Assembly: GCA_024372625.1 (NCBI GenBank)
Contig: CP099603.1
Coordinates: 428,740-492,739, forward strand
Direction of reading: 5' to 3'
DNA: 64,000 nucleotides
DNA from: Comamonadaceae bacterium OTU4NAUVB1
Lineage (GTDB): Bacteria; Pseudomonadota; Gammaproteobacteria; Burkholderiales; Burkholderiaceae_C
Shown: positions 38,266 to 47,310 of the stretch, in pieces
Layout of the letters: every line of letters starts with the position of its first letter
Numbering within the stretch: the first letter of the stretch is position 1
Made by a program: the position numbers and the translations under genes
The notes under the pieces: generated by a model
What the model was told of the DNA's origin: nothing
Databases searched by the model: none
Seen by the model: the letters and a program-made list of their open reading frames with translations, nothing else

Positions 38266-39231
38266 TCAGCGTCCGCGCAGGCGGGGGTCGACCAGCAGGT
38301 AGACCAGGTCCACCACCAGGTTGATCACCACGTAGAGCATCGCGATCAGCAGCAGGTAGGCGGCGATGATCGGCACGTCCACCGCCTGGATCGACGAGAT
38401 GAACAGCAGGCCCACGCCGGGCCACTGGAACACCGTCTCGGTGACGATGGCGAAAGCGATCAGCGAGCCGATCTGCAGCCCGGCGATCGTCACGACCGGG
38501 ATCAGCGTGTTGCGAAGGGCGTGGCCGTAGTGGATGCGCCGCTCGGGCAGGCCGCGCGCGCGGGCGAAGCGCACGTAGTCCGCGCGCAGCGCCTCCAGCA
38601 TCTCCGCGCGCACCAGCCGCATGATCAGTGTCAGCTTGTAGAGCGCCAGCGTGCACACCGGCATCACCAGCGATGCCCAGCCCGATGCCGTCAGCAGCCC
38701 GGTGGTCCAGCCGCCGATGGTCACCGTGTCGCCCCGTCCGAAGGACGGCAGCCAGCGCAACTCCACCGCGAAGACGTAGATCAGTCCGATGCCGATCAGA
38801 AAGGTGGGCAGCGACACGCCCACCAGCGACACCGTCATCAGCGCCCGGCTGAGCCAGCCGTCGCGCCGGATCGCGGTGTAGACCCCCAGCGCCACGCCGC
38901 CGACGACCGCCAGCAGCGCGGCGACGAAGGCCAGTTCCAGCGTCGCGGGCAGGCGCTCGCCGATGACCTCGATCACCGGCCGCTTCAGGCGGTAGGAGAT
39001 GCCGAAATCGCCGCGCACGGCGTGTTCGACGTAGCGCAGGTACTGCACCGGCACCGGCCGGTCGAAGCCCAGCTCGGCGGTGACGGCCTGTCGCTCGGCC
39101 AGCGTGGCGTCATCGCCGAGCAGGCTGATGGTCGGGTCGCCCAGGTGGCGGAACACCATGAACGAGATGAACGACACCGCCAGCAGGACCAGCACCGACT
39201 GGCCCAGGCGGCGAATCAGATGCGCCAGCAT
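38266..39231 (-). CDS. Peptide/nickel-type ABC transporter permease (DppB-like)
   Basis: A 321-residue permease. It begins MLAHLIRRLGQSVLVLLAVSFISFMVFRHL as DppB/OppB proteins do, with a large periplasmic loop at 30-95 and six membrane helices. The coupling segment is near RARGLPERRIHYGHALRNTLIPVV. It starts 4 bp after the binding-protein stop codon, so the two are very likely co-translated. Confidence 0.92.
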   Translation of the reverse strand: MLAHLIRRLGQSVLVLLAVSFISFMVFRHLGDPTISLLGDDATLAERQAVTAELGFDRPVPVQYLRYVEHAVRGDFGISYRLKRPVIEVIGERLPATLELAFVAALLAVVGGVALGVYTAIRRDGWLSRALMTVSLVGVSLPTFLIGIGLIYVFAVELRWLPSFGRGDTVTIGGWTTGLLTASGWASLVMPVCTLALYKLTLIMRLVRAEMLEALRADYVRFARARGLPERRIHYGHALRNTLIPVVTIAGLQIGSLIAFAIVTETVFQWPGVGLLFISSIQAVDVPIIAAYLLLIAMLYVVINLVVDLVYLLVDPRLRGR

Positions 39232-39235
39232 CCGC

Positions 39236-40825
39236 CTACTTCGCTGCGACCTTGGCGTTCTTGAAGAAGATGTAGTTCATCGGGTCCACCGGGATGTCGA
39301 TCTTGCGCACCATGGCGTAGTCGAGCACCTGATGGTGCAGCGGGATGTAGATGCGCTCCTTCTGCACGGTGGTCCAGATGTCGTGGATCGCGGCGTCGCG
39401 CTTGGCCTTGTCGCTCTCCGAGGAGAGGCCGGCGATCTTCGCGTCGAGCGCCGGGTTGCTGTAGCGCGTGGCGTTGGTCGGGCCGCGGCCGTCCTTGCCG
39501 CGCGTGTGCACCAGGTAGTCGAAGACGTAGGCGGAGTCGAAGGTCGGCACGCCCCAGCCGAACAGGTAGAAGTCGCTGTCGGCCGCGTTGATGGCCGCGC
39601 TGTGGATGGCGATCGGCCGCGCCGCGACGGTGGCCTTCACGCCGATGCGGCCGAAGAAGCTCGACAGCGCCGTGCAGATCGCCTCGTCGTTGACGTAGCG
39701 GTCGTTCGGGCAGTGCAGGGTGATGCCGAAGCCGTTGGGATAGCCGGCGTCGGCCAGCAGCTTCTTGGCCTGCGCCGCGTTGGCCTTCGGGTAGGTGTCG
39801 AAGGCCTTCTCGTAGCCGTGCACGAAGGGCGGCGCGATGATGCCCGTGGGCACCGACAGGCCGCGCATCACCGATTTCTGGATCGCGTCGCGGTCGATCG
39901 ACAGGTTCAGCGCTTCGCGCACGCGGGGGTCGGCCAGCGGGTTCTTGTCCTTGACGTCCGCGTTCTTCAGCGGCTCGGCGCCCACGTTCAGGCCCAGGAA
40001 GATGGTGCGGTTTTCGGGACCCTCGTTCACGCGCAGCTTCGGGTCGGCCTTCAGGCGCGCCACGTCCTGCACCGGCACGTCCTGCAGGATGTCGATCTCG
40101 CCCGAGAGCAGCGCCGCCACGCGCGTGGCCGGGGACTTGATCGGCATCAGCACCAGCTCGGTGACCTGCATCGGTGCCTCGCCCTTGCCCCAGTACTGCG
40201 GGAAGGCCTTGAAGACAGTGCGGCTGTCCTGCTCGCGCGAGGCCAGCACGTAGGGCCCGGTTCCGTTCTCGTGGCGGGTGAAGTGGTTCTCCTCCTTGCT
40301 CTTCTCGTCCTGAGGCACCTCCGCCTTGTTGGCCTTCGCCCAGGCGGCGCTGACCATGAAGATGTTGACCAGGTTGTCGGGGAAGATCAGGTTCGGGCCC
40401 TTGGTGCGCACCTGCACCGTCATCGGGTCGGTCTTCTTCACCTCGGCCACCGAGGCCAGCAGTGCCTTCATGCCCGAGGAGGGCGCGCGCGCGCGGTCGA
40501 GCGAGAACACCACGTCGTCGGCCGTCATCAGGCTGCCGTCGTGGAACTTGACGCCGGGACGCAGCTTGAACTCCCACACCGACGGATCGCTCGTCAGCTT
40601 CCACGACGTGGCCAGCGCCGGGATCAGCTTGCCCTTGATGTCGCGCAGCACCAGCGGCTCGTAGATCTGGTGCGAGATGTTGATGTTGGTGCCGGTGTTG
40701 ACCGAATGCGGATCGAGCGTGGCGGCGTCGCTGGAACGCGACCAGCGGATGGTCTCGGCCTGGACCAGGGAGGCCTGCGCGAGGCCGGCGGCCAGCAGGG
40801 CCGTGACGAGGAGTTTGCGGATCAT
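39236..40825 (-). CDS. Peptide/nickel-type ABC transporter binding protein (DppA-like, SBP_bac_5)
   Basis: A 529-residue periplasmic binding protein with a Sec signal (MIRKLLVTALLAAGLAQASLVQA). Family markers are SRSSDAATLDPHSVNTG, WEFKLRPGVKFHDGSLMTADDVVFSL and NLSIDRDAIQK. The C-terminal domain contains FLFGWGV-type motifs (YLFGWGVPTFDSAY). It is the first gene of the dpp-like operon. The longer frame upstream would not give a signal peptide. Ligand class (peptide, glutathione, opine or other) cannot be decided from sequence alone. Confidence 0.92.
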   Translation of the reverse strand: MIRKLLVTALLAAGLAQASLVQAETIRWSRSSDAATLDPHSVNTGTNINISHQIYEPLVLRDIKGKLIPALATSWKLTSDPSVWEFKLRPGVKFHDGSLMTADDVVFSLDRARAPSSGMKALLASVAEVKKTDPMTVQVRTKGPNLIFPDNLVNIFMVSAAWAKANKAEVPQDEKSKEENHFTRHENGTGPYVLASREQDSRTVFKAFPQYWGKGEAPMQVTELVLMPIKSPATRVAALLSGEIDILQDVPVQDVARLKADPKLRVNEGPENRTIFLGLNVGAEPLKNADVKDKNPLADPRVREALNLSIDRDAIQKSVMRGLSVPTGIIAPPFVHGYEKAFDTYPKANAAQAKKLLADAGYPNGFGITLHCPNDRYVNDEAICTALSSFFGRIGVKATVAARPIAIHSAAINAADSDFYLFGWGVPTFDSAYVFDYLVHTRGKDGRGPTNATRYSNPALDAKIAGLSSESDKAKRDAAIHDIWTTVQKERIYIPLHHQVLDYAMVRKIDIPVDPMNYIFFKNAKVAAK

Positions 40826-40993
40826 GGAGGAGACTTCCGGAGGCAGGGGATGAGAAGCGGGGAGGGCGGAAAAGTGCCGCACGGCAATCTTTCCGCAACG
40901 CAAGCTTTGTACCATCGAAGGCAAAGCTCTCCATGCCCGTCCCCGTGGTCGCCGGGCTCTTCCTCAGGTCTCGGACGCGGAGGGCGGACCCCC

Positions 40994-41392
40994 TCAGCGC
41001 CACTCCGCTGGCAGCAGCGAGAAGACGTCCTCGTCGGTCATGATTTCGTGGCGCACCACAGGCTCGCGGTCAAGCAGCTTGGGACGGTCGGCCGGATCGA
41101 TGGACGGCTGCATGTCGGTGATGTCGACATAGCGGCGGATCATGTCCATCGAGGTCCAGATCGAGACCACCGCCACCTCGGTCGAGCCGTCGCCCAGGTC
41201 GCGGAACACGGCGGTCGCGCGTTCGTTGCCGGGGGCGGCGTTCATTTCTTTGAGCTTGGTGGCCTCGAGGTGCAGCCGGCACTCCTCGCGCAGGTCGCTG
41301 CGGATCCAGAAGGTCCAGGTGCGCAGGATCTTGTCCTGCAGGGGACCCCGTGTCGTCTCGGTCATCGCCACGCTTTCAGTGTCTCTGTTCAT
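40994..41392 (-). CDS. Dimeric alpha/beta-barrel protein (ABM-like), hypothetical
   Basis: A 132-residue protein with the pattern of a ferredoxin-like dimeric barrel of the antibiotic biosynthesis monooxygenase type: ILRTWTFWIRSDLREECRLHLEATKLKEM, FRDLGDGSTEVAVVSIWTSMDMIRRY. Short conserved Trp/Tyr positions fit, but the family assignment is tentative. A second start at MTETTRG (residue 10) is possible. An inverted repeat that could be an operator lies 35 bp upstream (41427-41444). It stands between the dpp-like operon and an aldo/keto reductase on the same strand. Confidence 0.6.
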   Translation of the reverse strand: MNRDTESVAMTETTRGPLQDKILRTWTFWIRSDLREECRLHLEATKLKEMNAAPGNERATAVFRDLGDGSTEVAVVSIWTSMDMIRRYVDITDMQPSIDPADRPKLLDREPVVRHEIMTDEDVFSLLPAEWR

Positions 41393-41426
41393 GGCGCTCC
41401 CTTGAGAAGAACGGCCGGAAGTACGA

Positions 41427-41444
41427 CTTTAGCATTAGCTAAAG
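41427..41444. promoter_or_regulatory. Inverted repeat, possible operator
   Basis: CTTTAGC-ATTA-GCTAAAG: perfect 7-bp arms with a 4-bp spacer, in an A/T-richer patch 35 bp upstream of the barrel-protein start at 41392. Size and position fit a TetR- or MarR-type operator. No adjacent gene encodes such a repressor. Confidence 0.5.
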
Positions 41445-41506
41445 CACGCGTCTCCTGGCGGTCGTCGCGGTGGACGCGTTTTCCGGCGTGGCACCGCAGC
41501 CGGCAT

Positions 41507-42538
41507 TCAGCCCATCTGGGCGCGCCGCGTGGCGCCCTGGCGCTCGAGCATCCAGCCGGGGTATTCCGGCGGCAGCTGGCTCGCCCGTCCGATGGCCTCG
41601 AGTTCCTCGGCCGTCAGGGTCACCTCGGTCGCGCCGATGTTGTCGGCCAGCTGATCGGGGCGTTTGGCCCCGACGATCACGCTGGTGACCTGCGGCTGGT
41701 GCAGGAGCCACGCCAGCGCGATGCGCGCGACCGAGACGCCGCGCGCCTCGGCCATCGGGCGCATCACATCGACGGCCTCGAAGGCGCGTGCCTTGTCGAC
41801 CGGCGGAAAGTCGAACTGCGTGCGGCGGTCGCCCTGGGCGCCCGGCTGGTCGCGGCCGTATTTGCCGCTGAGCAGACCACCGGCCAAGGGGCTCCACACC
41901 ATCAGGCCGACGCCTTCGCTGCGCAGCATCGGAATGAGCTCGCGTTCGAGGTCCCGTCCGGCGACGGTGTAGTAGGCCTGCAGCGATTCGAAGCGTGCCA
42001 GCCCCAGCCGTTCGGAGATGCCCAGCGCCTTGGCGATCTGCCAGGCCGCCCAGTTGGAGACGCCGACATAGCGCACGTGACCGTGGCGCACCAGCTGGTC
42101 GAGGGCGCGCAAGGTCTCCTCGATCGGCGTGGCCGGATCGAAGCCGTGGACTTGGTAGAGATCGATGTGGTCGAGCTGCAGGCGAGCCAGGCTTTTCTTG
42201 ACGTTGTCGAGGACGTGGCTGCGGGTGAGGCCCCGCTGATTGGGGCCGGGTCCGGTCTCGCCGAACACCTTGGTGGCGACGACGACGCTGTCGCGGGGCA
42301 CCTTCAGGTTCTTCAGTGCCCGGCCGGTGATCTCCTCGGACTGGCCGCCCGAATACACGTCGGCCGTGTCGATGAAGTTGATGCCGGCGTCCAGCGCTTG
42401 GCCGACGAGCCGTTCGGCATCGTCCTGCTGCAGGTCGCCGATCTTGCTCCACATCTCGCCGGTGCCGCCGAAGGTCATGGTGCCCAGGCAGAGTTCGGAC
42501 ACGAAGAGGCCGGTACGGCCCAGGGGATGGTTGCGCAT
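41507..42538 (-). CDS. Aldo/keto reductase
   Basis: A 343-residue NADPH-dependent oxidoreductase with the AKR TIM barrel. INFIDTADVYSGGQSEEITGRALK contains the catalytic Asp and Tyr; VVVATKVF has the Lys and LYQVHGFDPATPIEETLRAL the His region. The NADPH-binding end is TSVIVGAKRPDQLADNI. It reduces aldehydes or ketones of unknown identity. It is divergent from the 2OG oxygenase gene at 42756, with 217 bp of A/T-richer DNA between them. Confidence 0.9.
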   Translation of the reverse strand: MRNHPLGRTGLFVSELCLGTMTFGGTGEMWSKIGDLQQDDAERLVGQALDAGINFIDTADVYSGGQSEEITGRALKNLKVPRDSVVVATKVFGETGPGPNQRGLTRSHVLDNVKKSLARLQLDHIDLYQVHGFDPATPIEETLRALDQLVRHGHVRYVGVSNWAAWQIAKALGISERLGLARFESLQAYYTVAGRDLERELIPMLRSEGVGLMVWSPLAGGLLSGKYGRDQPGAQGDRRTQFDFPPVDKARAFEAVDVMRPMAEARGVSVARIALAWLLHQPQVTSVIVGAKRPDQLADNIGATEVTLTAEELEAIGRASQLPPEYPGWMLERQGATRRAQMG

Positions 42539-42755
42539 GGTGAGAATTCCAGGGGAGGTGAGAAGCGGCGCGCGGCATGACCACGCGTCGCACGGTAACG
42601 GGTTGAAAGATCGTTGCGTTGTGCACTAAGTCATGAATTCAACACCGTGTTGGTAATACAAAGGATTGCGGTACAAAGTCGGACGGCATCCAATTGAAAA
42701 CTTCAGACCTCAAAAATCATCCAACAACGGGGTCGAAGCACTGGAGTGACTGTCA

Positions 42756-43646
42756 ATGTCGGCACAGTTGTCGTTTCCCGATTCGCCACCGCCTCTGCGG
42801 GTGGTCGCCGAGCGCGCGGTGGATTTCCTGAGCATCCGCGGGGTGCGCCTGCGCATGGAGGACCTGGTGGACGCCGCGTTCTTCACGCCCGAGGCGACCG
42901 CGCGGCTGCACGAGCGCCTGAAGGCGGCCACGCCCTTCGCCCACCTGGTCCTCGAGGGGTTGTTCAACCCGGCCCTGCTCGAGCTGGTGCGCGAGGAGTT
43001 CGACCACCGCCCCGCCGACGGCTGGAAGGACGTCACCAGCGGCTACGAGTCCACCCGGCGCTCCGAGCTGGGCGCCGCGCTCGGGCCGGCCTCCCAGGTC
43101 TACTTCGACCTGATCGAGTCGGGCTGGTTCACCCGCTGGCTCTCCGCGGTGAGCGGCACGCCCTACCTGCTGACGGACCCCCAGCGCTTCGGCGGGGGCC
43201 TCCACGAGAGCCGCGTCGGGGGCACCTTCGCCATCCACCGCGACTTCAACTACCACCCCCACGTCGGGCTGAAGAACGAGATGGTGTGCATCACCTACCT
43301 CAACCACGACTGGCAGGATGCCTGGGGCGGGGTGCTGGAGCTGTGGGACGCCAAGGACGGGCAGTGCCGCGCGCGCGTGAGCCCGCAGTTCGGCCACACC
43401 CTCGTCCTGCCGCACGGCCCGGCGAGTTACCACGGCCACCCCGGCGCGCTGTGCCCGCCCGAGGGCGTCCAGCGCCGCTCGGTGGCCGCCTACTTCTACA
43501 CCAGCCCCAAGGCCGGGCGCCAGGACCCCGACGAGGCCGTCTCGGTCTTCATGCACACCCGGCGCACCGACCGCGCCAAGAAGGCCCTGCGCCTGCTCAC
43601 GCCTCCGCTCGTGTGGAAGGCCATGAAACGCTTCAAGCGGCCGTGA
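42756..43646 (+). CDS. 2-oxoglutarate/Fe(II)-dependent oxygenase (copy 1)
   Basis: A 296-residue protein with the double-stranded beta-helix of 2OG oxygenases, prolyl-hydroxylase-like. The iron facial triad is His161 and Asp163 in FAIHRDFNYHPH and a distal His in PASYHGHP (His226 or 228); the Arg in QRRSVAAYFYT is suited to bind 2OG. The C-terminal tail LLTPPLVWKAMKRFKRP is basic. A close paralogue lies at 58152-59060 in opposite orientation. The substrate is unknown; relatives modify peptide residues or small molecules. Confidence 0.85.
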   Translation: MSAQLSFPDSPPPLRVVAERAVDFLSIRGVRLRMEDLVDAAFFTPEATARLHERLKAATPFAHLVLEGLFNPALLELVREEFDHRPADGWKDVTSGYESTRRSELGAALGPASQVYFDLIESGWFTRWLSAVSGTPYLLTDPQRFGGGLHESRVGGTFAIHRDFNYHPHVGLKNEMVCITYLNHDWQDAWGGVLELWDAKDGQCRARVSPQFGHTLVLPHGPASYHGHPGALCPPEGVQRRSVAAYFYTSPKAGRQDPDEAVSVFMHTRRTDRAKKALRLLTPPLVWKAMKRFKRP

Positions 43647-43686
43647 ACGCGACCGGCGGCGCGCTGGCCGCCGCCGCCCCGTCGGC

Positions 43687-44262
43687 TTACTGCTTGACGG
43701 CTTCGATCTGCGCCACGATGCGCACGTTCTTCGGCATGCCGAACGCCGTGCCGTAGTCGACGCCAAATTGGGTGCGGTCGATGGTGGTCTCGAAGTCGCC
43801 GCCGCAGACTTCGCGCTTGAGCATCTGGCTCTGGTAGCAGGCGAACTGGTTGGCCTTGAAAGTGGCTGGCTGGGTCTTGCCCTTGATCGTCAGGTCGCCC
43901 GAGACGGACACCACTTTGTCGCCGTCGAAGGTGAACTTGTCGCCGACGAACTTGGCGGTCGGGAATTTCGCGGCGTCGAAGATGTCGGCGCTCTGCAGGT
44001 GCTTGTCGAACGGGGGCGTGCCGGTGTTGATCGAGGTGACGTCGAACGTCAGCTCGACCTTGCCCGTCTTGGCGGCCTTGTCCAGTTGCACGGTGCCTTC
44101 CTTCTTGTCGAAGCGGCCGCGGTTCACGCTGGCGCCGAAGTGGCCGATCTCGAACGTGGCGAACGTGTGGCTCGGGTCCACGGCATAGGTGGCGCTCTGG
44201 GCGTGAACCGCACCGGTGGCGAAGGTGGTCAGGGCGGCGAGGGCGAGGAGGGTGTGGCGCAT
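43687..44262 (-). CDS. YceI-family periplasmic protein (copy 1)
   Basis: A 191-residue lipocalin-like protein with a Sec signal (MRHTLLALAALTTFATGAVHA). YceI markers are YAVDPSHTFATFEIGHFGASVNRGRFDKKEGTVQLD and HLQSADIFDAAKFPTAKF. YceI proteins bind isoprenoid/quinone-like lipids in the periplasm. A pair of Cys near the C-terminal third (FACYQSQMLKREVCGG) could form a disulfide. It is the last of a YceI-YceI-cytochrome b561 set on the minus strand, a recurrent grouping that suggests quinone handling. Confidence 0.9.
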   Translation of the reverse strand: MRHTLLALAALTTFATGAVHAQSATYAVDPSHTFATFEIGHFGASVNRGRFDKKEGTVQLDKAAKTGKVELTFDVTSINTGTPPFDKHLQSADIFDAAKFPTAKFVGDKFTFDGDKVVSVSGDLTIKGKTQPATFKANQFACYQSQMLKREVCGGDFETTIDRTQFGVDYGTAFGMPKNVRIVAQIEAVKQ

Positions 44263-44341
44263 GTCGGGGATCTCAGGGTTGTGAAGAAACGGAACCGGGA
44301 ACCGGGAGGGGAGGAAACAGAAGGTGGCGGGGCGGCAGGGC

Positions 44342-44917
44342 TCAGACCTTGCCCACGCCGGTCAGGGCGAGCTTGAACTTCACCTGCACGTCGTCGGCCA
44401 CCATCGAGGTGTCGGCCCACTCGTTCTCGCCGATGTTGAAGGCCAGGCGCTTGATGACGAAGCTGCCGATGGCCGTGGTGGTGGCGCCGCTCTGCGTCAT
44501 CGCGACGGGCACGGTGACGTCCTGCGAATTGCCCTTGATGGCGAGCTTGCCGGCCACTTCGTAGCGGCCGCCGCCGAGCGACTTGATGGCCGTTGACTGG
44601 AAGGTGGCCTCTGGGAACTTCGGCACGTTGAACCACGGTGCCTTGGGCAGTTCGGCATCGGATTCCTTGACGCCCAGCGTGGCGCTGCCGGTGTCGACGG
44701 TGAACGCGATCCGGCTGGCGGCGAGCTTGGCTGGATCGAACGCGACCTGAGCGTTGAACTTCTTGAACTGGCCCTCCACCGGCACGCCCATCTGCTTGCT
44801 GGTGAAGGTGATCTGGCTCTGCGCCGGCACCAGGGCCTGCTGGGCGAAGGCCGATGCGCCACCCAGAAGGGCCACGGAGGCGAGCACCAGGCTGCTCAAG
44901 GAATTTGAATATTTCAT
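44342..44917 (-). CDS. YceI-family periplasmic protein (copy 2)
   Basis: A 191-residue YceI relative with signal peptide MKYSNSLSSLVLASVALLGGASAFA. The body shows LVPAQSQITFTSKQMGVPVEGQFKKFNAQVAFDPAKLAAS and FVIKRLAFNIGENEWADTSMVADDV, the subgroup usually found beside cytochrome b561. It lies 35 bp downstream of the b561 gene and about 80 bp upstream of YceI copy 1. Confidence 0.9.
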   Translation of the reverse strand: MKYSNSLSSLVLASVALLGGASAFAQQALVPAQSQITFTSKQMGVPVEGQFKKFNAQVAFDPAKLAASRIAFTVDTGSATLGVKESDAELPKAPWFNVPKFPEATFQSTAIKSLGGGRYEVAGKLAIKGNSQDVTVPVAMTQSGATTTAIGSFVIKRLAFNIGENEWADTSMVADDVQVKFKLALTGVGKV

Positions 44918-44952
44918 GCGTCTGAGAGGGTCGTTCGAGGATGGATCGGAGA

Positions 44953-45516
44953 TCAGCCGCGGCCTGGCAGCATGCGTCGCAGCAGGCCGTCGCGGTCGAT
45001 GAGCTGGTGCTTGGCCACCGCCGCCACGTGCAGCGCGACGAGTGCGGCCAGTGTGTAGGCCGTGATCCAGTGCCAGGGTTTGAGGGCCTCGGCCAGCGCC
45101 GGATTCACCGGCACGAAGCTCGGCAGCGGCAGGACGCCGAGGAATACGATGGGGAAGCCCGCCGCCGAGCTGTAGGCCCAGCCCACCAGCGGGACGATGA
45201 AGAACAGTGCGTAGAGGAGGGTGTGCGCGCCATGGTGCGCGACATGCTGCCAGCCCGGCATGGCCGAAGCCACTTCCCGAGGCAGGGCCGGCGGGCGATG
45301 GGTGAGCCGCCAGAGCAGACGCAGCGTGGCCAGCACCAGGACAGTGACGCCGGCCCACTTGTGCCAGTTGTAGAGCTTGAGTCGTTGCAGGGAGAACGGC
45401 AGCCCCGTCATGTAGAAGCCGACCGCGAACATGCCCACGAGCGCCACGGCCATCAGCCAGTGCAGGGTGATCGCCGTGGACCCGTAGCGGGCAGGGGACA
45501 TCGGAGCGGTCTTCAT
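44953..45516 (-). CDS. Cytochrome b561-family protein
   Basis: A 187-residue membrane dihaem cytochrome b of the bacterial b561 type with four helices. Haem-ligand His candidates are in ITLHWLMAVAL, NWHKWAGVTVL, VAHHGAHTLLY and LVALHVAAVAKHQ. It shuttles electrons between the quinone pool and a periplasmic acceptor. The start MKTAPMSPARYGSTAITLHW was preferred over one 12 codons earlier. Adjacent YceI genes suggest a shared role with quinones or similar lipids. Confidence 0.9.
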   Translation of the reverse strand: MKTAPMSPARYGSTAITLHWLMAVALVGMFAVGFYMTGLPFSLQRLKLYNWHKWAGVTVLVLATLRLLWRLTHRPPALPREVASAMPGWQHVAHHGAHTLLYALFFIVPLVGWAYSSAAGFPIVFLGVLPLPSFVPVNPALAEALKPWHWITAYTLAALVALHVAAVAKHQLIDRDGLLRRMLPGRG

Positions 45517-45651
45517 GTCGATGGGAGCGGTGTTTTGCGGGCGGAGCGTCACGCCGGTGTGGCGGTCGCCGGAGTCTAAGAGCGCCCGGGCACGCCACGT
45601 TGAATCGCGTTGACGCCAGGGTTCGAATTTTTTGAACCCTGTGCGGGATGC

Positions 45652-46596
45652 CTACCACCCCAGCGGGTGATCGAGCACCCAGATCGCGACGCTGATGGTC
45701 CCGAACGACAGCACGGTGGCGAGCAGGAGGGCGGCGGCGCACAGGTCCTCGAAGCCGTACTTCTGCGCCAGGATGGGGTAGATGCTGAGCATCGGGGTGG
45801 CCGCGAAGACGACGGCGGCGGCGCGCAGCGCGGGGTCCGCCGGAGGCACCAGCCACATCATGACCCCCACGGCCAGCGGGTGCAGCAGCAGCTTGCCCAG
45901 GGCGATGGCGCTCACGTCACGGCGCATGCCCTTGGTCTTAAGGCCCACGAGGGTGCCCCCGATGACGAACAGCGACACGGCCGCCGAGGACATGGCGAGC
46001 ATGTTGATCGAGCGGGCGAGGACGCCGGTGATGGTGAGGCCAGTGAGGGAGACGGCCACGCCCCCGACGATGGCGAGGATGACGGGGTTGCGCGAGAGCT
46101 GGACGAGCGAGCGCAGGACGATGCGGTACCACCGCCCCGGACCGGCGTGGGCGCTGTCGGCCATAACCAGGGTCAGCGGGATCATCAGCAGGTTTTCCAC
46201 CAGCATGCACATCGCGAGGCCCACCGCAGCGGGCGCGGGACCGGCCACCAGGATGGCGATGGGGTAGCCGATGAAGCCGCTGTTGGAACTGGAGACGCCC
46301 AGGCCGCACAGCGCGCTGAGCGCGAATGGCTTGCCCTGGACCCGCCACGCCCACAGCAGCGCGGCCATCATCATGGCCAGCGAGCCCACCGCGTAGCCGA
46401 GCAGGTAGCGCGCGTTGAGGACCTCGCCCACAGGGCGCTGGGACAGGGCGGTGAACACCAGCGCGGGCAGCGCGAAGCGCACCACGTAGGTGCCCAGCAC
46501 GCGCATGTCGGGCTTGCTGAAAACTAGGTGGCCCGCCGCGAAGCCCAGCGCGATGACCACGTAGATCGGGCCGGTGATGGCGAACGTCTGGAGCAT
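45652..46596 (-). CDS. AEC-family transporter (auxin efflux carrier-like permease)
   Basis: A 314-residue membrane protein with about ten helices and the AEC inverted-repeat pattern: ALGFAAGHLVFSKPDMRVLGTYVVRFALPALVF, SSSNSGFIGYPI near 105 and SLFVIGGTLVGLK in the second half. Members export dicarboxylates such as malate or malonate, or other organic acids. The gene is monocistronic and is the last high-GC gene before the composition change. Confidence 0.9.
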   Translation of the reverse strand: MLQTFAITGPIYVVIALGFAAGHLVFSKPDMRVLGTYVVRFALPALVFTALSQRPVGEVLNARYLLGYAVGSLAMMMAALLWAWRVQGKPFALSALCGLGVSSSNSGFIGYPIAILVAGPAPAAVGLAMCMLVENLLMIPLTLVMADSAHAGPGRWYRIVLRSLVQLSRNPVILAIVGGVAVSLTGLTITGVLARSINMLAMSSAAVSLFVIGGTLVGLKTKGMRRDVSAIALGKLLLHPLAVGVMMWLVPPADPALRAAAVVFAATPMLSIYPILAQKYGFEDLCAAALLLATVLSFGTISVAIWVLDHPLGW

Positions 46597-47310
46597 GGGA
46601 GCGCGCGGGGCTTGATCGAATGGGTCGGGAAACGTGTGGCCGAGGGTCCGCCATTTGCATCACGGCGTCCAGGTTTCTATCACCTGCCGGCGTTGCCCTT
46701 CAGAAAACCGAGGTCCAATGATCCGCTGACGCACCGGGAGCACGGCGTATTCGGTGGACAACCCACCTCGAGGGTGTTTCGGTGAGACTGGTGGCTCGCC
46801 GCCCTGCTTTTGCTTGAACAAATTCTGGTGATCCTGCTCTGCCATCGCCTCCCGCGTTCCTACCAGCTCATCGATGGCTTCGGCCTGAGGATCCAGATGC
46901 GAGGGTGTCCATCGTCGTCTTGCGTGTAGCCGTCGTCGACACCACGAAGTCAATCGCGCTTCCGATCTTGTTTTTGATGCCTGTGGACAGCGAAGCGCTG
47001 GCCGCTCAAGTCACCGCATCGATCGCTGCGGTGGGCGCCGTGTCATCGGGCAGATCATCCGCTGCTTGAGCAGAAGCAACCCTAAGGATCCGGCATGCTT
47101 TTTGCCGCCAGTGTTGGATGATCAACCCCACGCAGCCTCCATGACGACAAGGCTGGCAAGATGAGTGGCCCAGCCGCTGCGACGATGCTGTGGACGGCGC
47201 AAAGGCGTGCCTTTACGAAAATGATTTCCGCTGCAAGCAAAAGAGGATTTTGTGAAATTCGTCATTGAACCCCCGAGTCACATTGTGGTTTTTTTGGAAG
47301 TCCAGGTCTG
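46597..47310. other. Gene-poor stretch at the composition boundary
   Basis: No gene can be supported. The longest frame (minus, 46660-46953) reads Arg/Gln-rich text with no family match I recognise and weak codon bias. The DNA changes here from the very high G/C of the left part to mixed composition. No tRNA, integrase, direct repeat or transposase end was found to define an exact boundary. The last about 90 bp are A/T-rich and likely hold the crtZ promoter. Confidence 0.5.

Noticed and set aside
46660-46953. 97-codon minus-strand frame, possible transposase piece
   Set aside because: No DDE motif, helix-turn-helix or terminal repeat could be seen; the resemblance was too vague to annotate.
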